Assembly: GCA_030248065.1 (NCBI GenBank)
Contig: JASAMV010000618.1
Location: 124,001 to 188,000 of the forward strand
Direction: 5' to 3'
Length of the DNA: 64,000 nt
Source of the DNA: Rhynchonema sp. JSB1_4
Taxonomy: Eukaryota > Nematoda > Chromadorea > Monhysterida > Xyalidae
Shown: piece by piece, positions 61,290 to 64,000 of the stretch
Layout: each line of letters begins with the position of its first letter
Numbering within the stretch: position 1 is the first letter of the stretch
Made by a program: the position numbers and the translations under genes
The notes under the pieces: model-generated
Seen by the model: only the letters and a program-made list of their open reading frames with translations
What the model was told of the DNA's origin: nothing
Databases searched by the model: none

Positions 61290-64000
61290 TCATGGTTTAT
61301 TCTTTCGTTGTTTTGTGTAAGTTCTGTACTTTTGATTCGAATTAGGAACATCTTCAGCGATTGACCCGGGAAGCAGCTCCGGCGAGTCTGCGTTTGGTGT
61401 CTCCATCGTAGGCGTCAACGTACTGGACGCAGCAGGCTCAGTCGCCAGTGGAGATTGCTTGTGCAGATCCAGATAACGGTTGACAGCTGAAAGAAGATGG
61501 CGGATTGCAAAGTTCGTGCTTATACATTGGAAACACTCAAATCACCCAAACCTTTGAAAGCGACCGACAACTGTTCCATTTGTGACAACAAGCTGCTGAC
61601 TCGTTCGTCACTACTCGAATCGTTGACAATGCCCTCGATAGTGGACAGGGATGGGGACTGGGGAAGGGCGCCGACCAGTTGCTCGAGGGAGCTGGACAGT
61701 GGACGAGATCTGGAAGGACGGAGACATGGGTGTTCATGATGTATTCTGTTCTTGTGCATCACTCCTGACGGTGACCTGTTGTAGCGTCCATCGTTCGGGA
61801 GTTGAAGGAAAGAAAGCAATGTACAAAGCAGCAAAACCAACTTCAGCAGCTGAACAGCCCTGGTGGCCTCGGTTGCAGCATTGGTGGACACCTTGCACAA
61901 CTCGTTGAGAATGGTCTGCAAAACAAATGTCGTTGTGTCTCAACGAAATGGCAACAATTGAACAATGATTTACCTGTTGCAGTGATTCTTCAGCACCAGT
62001 TGAAATGCTATGCTCATCATCTGCTGTATCAATGGAGCCAGCCGATGGTTTTTCGTCACTGGGTGTGGTTGAAGCATCAGCCTCTTCTTCAAACACATAC
62101 TGTTGATGCAAATCCAACGCTTGCTCGATTGAACCGGACTGAAATTACAAGAGGGCTAATCAGTCTGAAGAGTTGCATGAGCCCTTCAATCCACCACCAG
62201 CATTCATTCTGGGTGACATATTCGACACACGAGTGGTATACTTCGTGAACCAAAGTGTTGGTTATTGGATTGGATTACATAGAATTCTTTTGGACATTGC
62301 GCATACTGTAGTAACAAAAAGCCAAAAACTAAGCGATAATCACACATAAACATGGCTCTAATGGCAGCACGGCACTCACAGCGGGAATTAAAGGGCGTTG
62401 TTTTCGTGGTGATTCATTCTCGCTGCCCAAATGGAATGTGTTGGACCGATTCGATGGCACAAAGTGCGTGAAGTAGTTGTCCTTGGTGCTCTTCGCCTGA
62501 AAACACCACGACCCTTCAAATTCTTTTTAACATCGACATGCGACTTTCATGAAATAAATAGACCAAGTTTGAAAGAAAGTTACCAAAAGATTTTCTTAGT
62601 TTTCAATCCGAGTTTGTATCTTTACCGTTCAAAAATTAAAAAATTGCAAAAGCTTCTGTATCTAGCGATAGATCGGCGCATAAGAGAAGTAAAATAAACA
62701 AATACGCTGCAGAAACGAACACCCGCCAAACAATGCTGCTAATCAAGCTCTTCTTTTGTGGCAGCTTCTACAATGGCCACCAGAAATAAAAAACGATATC
62801 TGTAGGTACCGGAGAAATTCGATAAAACACCACTTGGGATTAATCCGATTGGGGATTCAATCGAAGTTTTCTGGTGCTGATGTATCAGCAAATTAAAACA
62901 CGATGTACCTGAATATTAAGCGGCAGCGATTTGGGAATGCGTTTGCCTTCTTGTGCAGCCTTCCTTGGATCATAGGCCTTGCGTCGAAGCCAGGCAGCCA
63001 TTTTGGGTGATTCCGAGCCAGAAGTCGATGTTGAGTTACGTTGCGTGGTCGGTAACGTCGGGGCCTTGGCCACTTTCGGAGGTAGAATCGCCTGCTTTGC
63101 TTTAGCGGCACCCGGGGGACTCGGACCAGTTCTCATACTGAATCTACCCCCATCACGCCTGAATGCACTGCTGCTGCTGCTGGCAGTGCCTGCCTTGTCA
63201 ATACTGGCTGCTCCTGGGACAGGCACTTGCACAGATCGTCGGGTTTGACCAGTGACAGGAGGAATGAACTTCTTACTGGCGTCATTGGAGCATCGACGTC
63301 GATAAGTGGGTCGTTCTTGTGTTGGTTTGCTCTCTGCCGATCTGACTGTCGTTGGTTTTGCAGCTGTTGGTGGTGTAGGTGTGGTGGTCAGACGCACCAG
63401 TTCTTGAAGTAGCACACCTCGCTCGATTTGAGTGGGTTCGTTGGGTTCCTCAGCCGCAGGCGATTCGGATTTGGGCACCGGGGATTTGGGTTCTTCTTCT
63501 TCCACTGGCTCGACCCCTTTCTTTGTTCTGGTCGGAGTTTTTGGTCTGCAATATAAGGGTGCCATCAATGTAGATGTTTCGCAGAAGAAACAACCTGGCT
63601 TCTGCATTGTTAAACGACTTACTCAATGGGTTCCGGTTCCGGCTCCGGTTGCGGCGGTGGAGACCGTGTTATCCCGAGGGCTCGATCGATTGCAATTCTT
63701 GCCTCTGTCAATTGTTTTTCATCGTCGACAGTCACAGTCGTCTCCGATAGTTTACGATCTTCAGCTGGAAACCAAATTGGTTTATTCCAGTAATTTTGTT
63801 TAAGAATTGTACTCACGTCCATCAACCACGTATGTCCCCGAGTCACTGATGCAGTCTGACTCGCGCCGATTTCTGATCGCATTTCTGCCGTGTATATTTG
63901 TTCTCACAGTTTCCCCATCCGAAGCTGGTGGTTCCCGAATATTGACCGGTGGACCAGCCAGTAGACGACTCAACAAATAGTCCTTTGGATTTTCATTGTC
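61290..64000 (-). CDS. CEP170-like centrosomal/microtubule protein (3' part, runs off the right edge)
   Basis: Eight phase-compatible exons in the window, 557 residues: 64000-63817, 63764-63623, 63545-62909, 62496-62380, 62138-61974, 61915-61842, 61709-61552, 61486-61290. The first exon enters open from beyond 64000, where an FHA domain would be expected if this is CEP170. Evidence for the family is the SDSGTYVVD motif followed by an EARIAIDRALGI segment, matching the SDSGTY...EARKMIDKVFGV block that I recall from CEP170, plus a long basic Ser/Pro-rich region and C-terminal helical segments. The exon at 63545-62909 has PEPEPEP / EEEEP and poly-Ser stretches and WLRRKAYDPRKAAQ. CEP170 binds microtubules and mother-centriole appendages in humans. 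The call rests on short motifs and should be treated as probable. Confidence 0.6.

Overview
The window reads as nuclear DNA of a nematode. The clearest evidence is an intact four-exon gene for nematode-type major sperm protein (MSP) at 50834-51833. Degenerate interstitial TTAGGC repeats, the nematode telomere motif, also occur at about 11.15-11.34 and 12.11-12.24 kb. Genes are intron-rich, with mostly short GT-AG introns. I rebuilt gene models by hand by joining exons whose splice phases agree; no transcript or database evidence was available.

Left part (0-30 kb). This is repeat-rich DNA carrying a fast-evolving gene family. Gene A (6386-13299, 19 coding exons, about 902 aa, TPR-like plus coiled coils and a basic C-terminus) has a shorter tandem paralog A' (17129-20598, 10 exons, about 471 aa). 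A' lacks the middle exons but rejoins in frame. A further divergent paralog, B, lies at 34569-36567. Around these genes are nested palindromic (foldback) elements, TIR elements, a hAT-like element, a long (TG)n tract, and a forward-reverse-forward triplication (19.84-27.03 kb) that may be an assembly fold-back.

Middle. A roughly 69-copy, 41-bp minisatellite fills 30.84-33.68 kb, followed by gene B.

Right part (38.8-64 kb). This is a conserved gene block, all on the minus strand except MSP. In transcription order it contains a CEP170-like gene running in from beyond the right edge (64000-61290), a short C-terminal CEP170-like paralog (59270-58043), FOXRED1 (56534-46931, 14 exons), ALDH8A1-like aldehyde dehydrogenase (46590-42856, 13 exons), PIN1-type WW-parvulin (42140-40166) and a WW-less parvulin paralog (39759-38841). 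The plus-strand MSP gene is nested in intron 8 of FOXRED1. Short co-oriented spacing from FOXRED1 to the parvulins raises the possibility of an operon.

Themes. There are repeated partial tandem duplications that keep exon boundaries (A/A', CEP170, PIN1). Many different foldback elements share the short core TGAAACATT near their centres. Functions of the conserved genes are mitochondrial complex I assembly (FOXRED1), tryptophan/kynurenine catabolism (ALDH8A1), phospho-Ser/Thr-Pro isomerisation (PIN1), sperm motility (MSP) and probable centrosome/microtubule function (CEP170). The function of the A/A'/B family is unknown.
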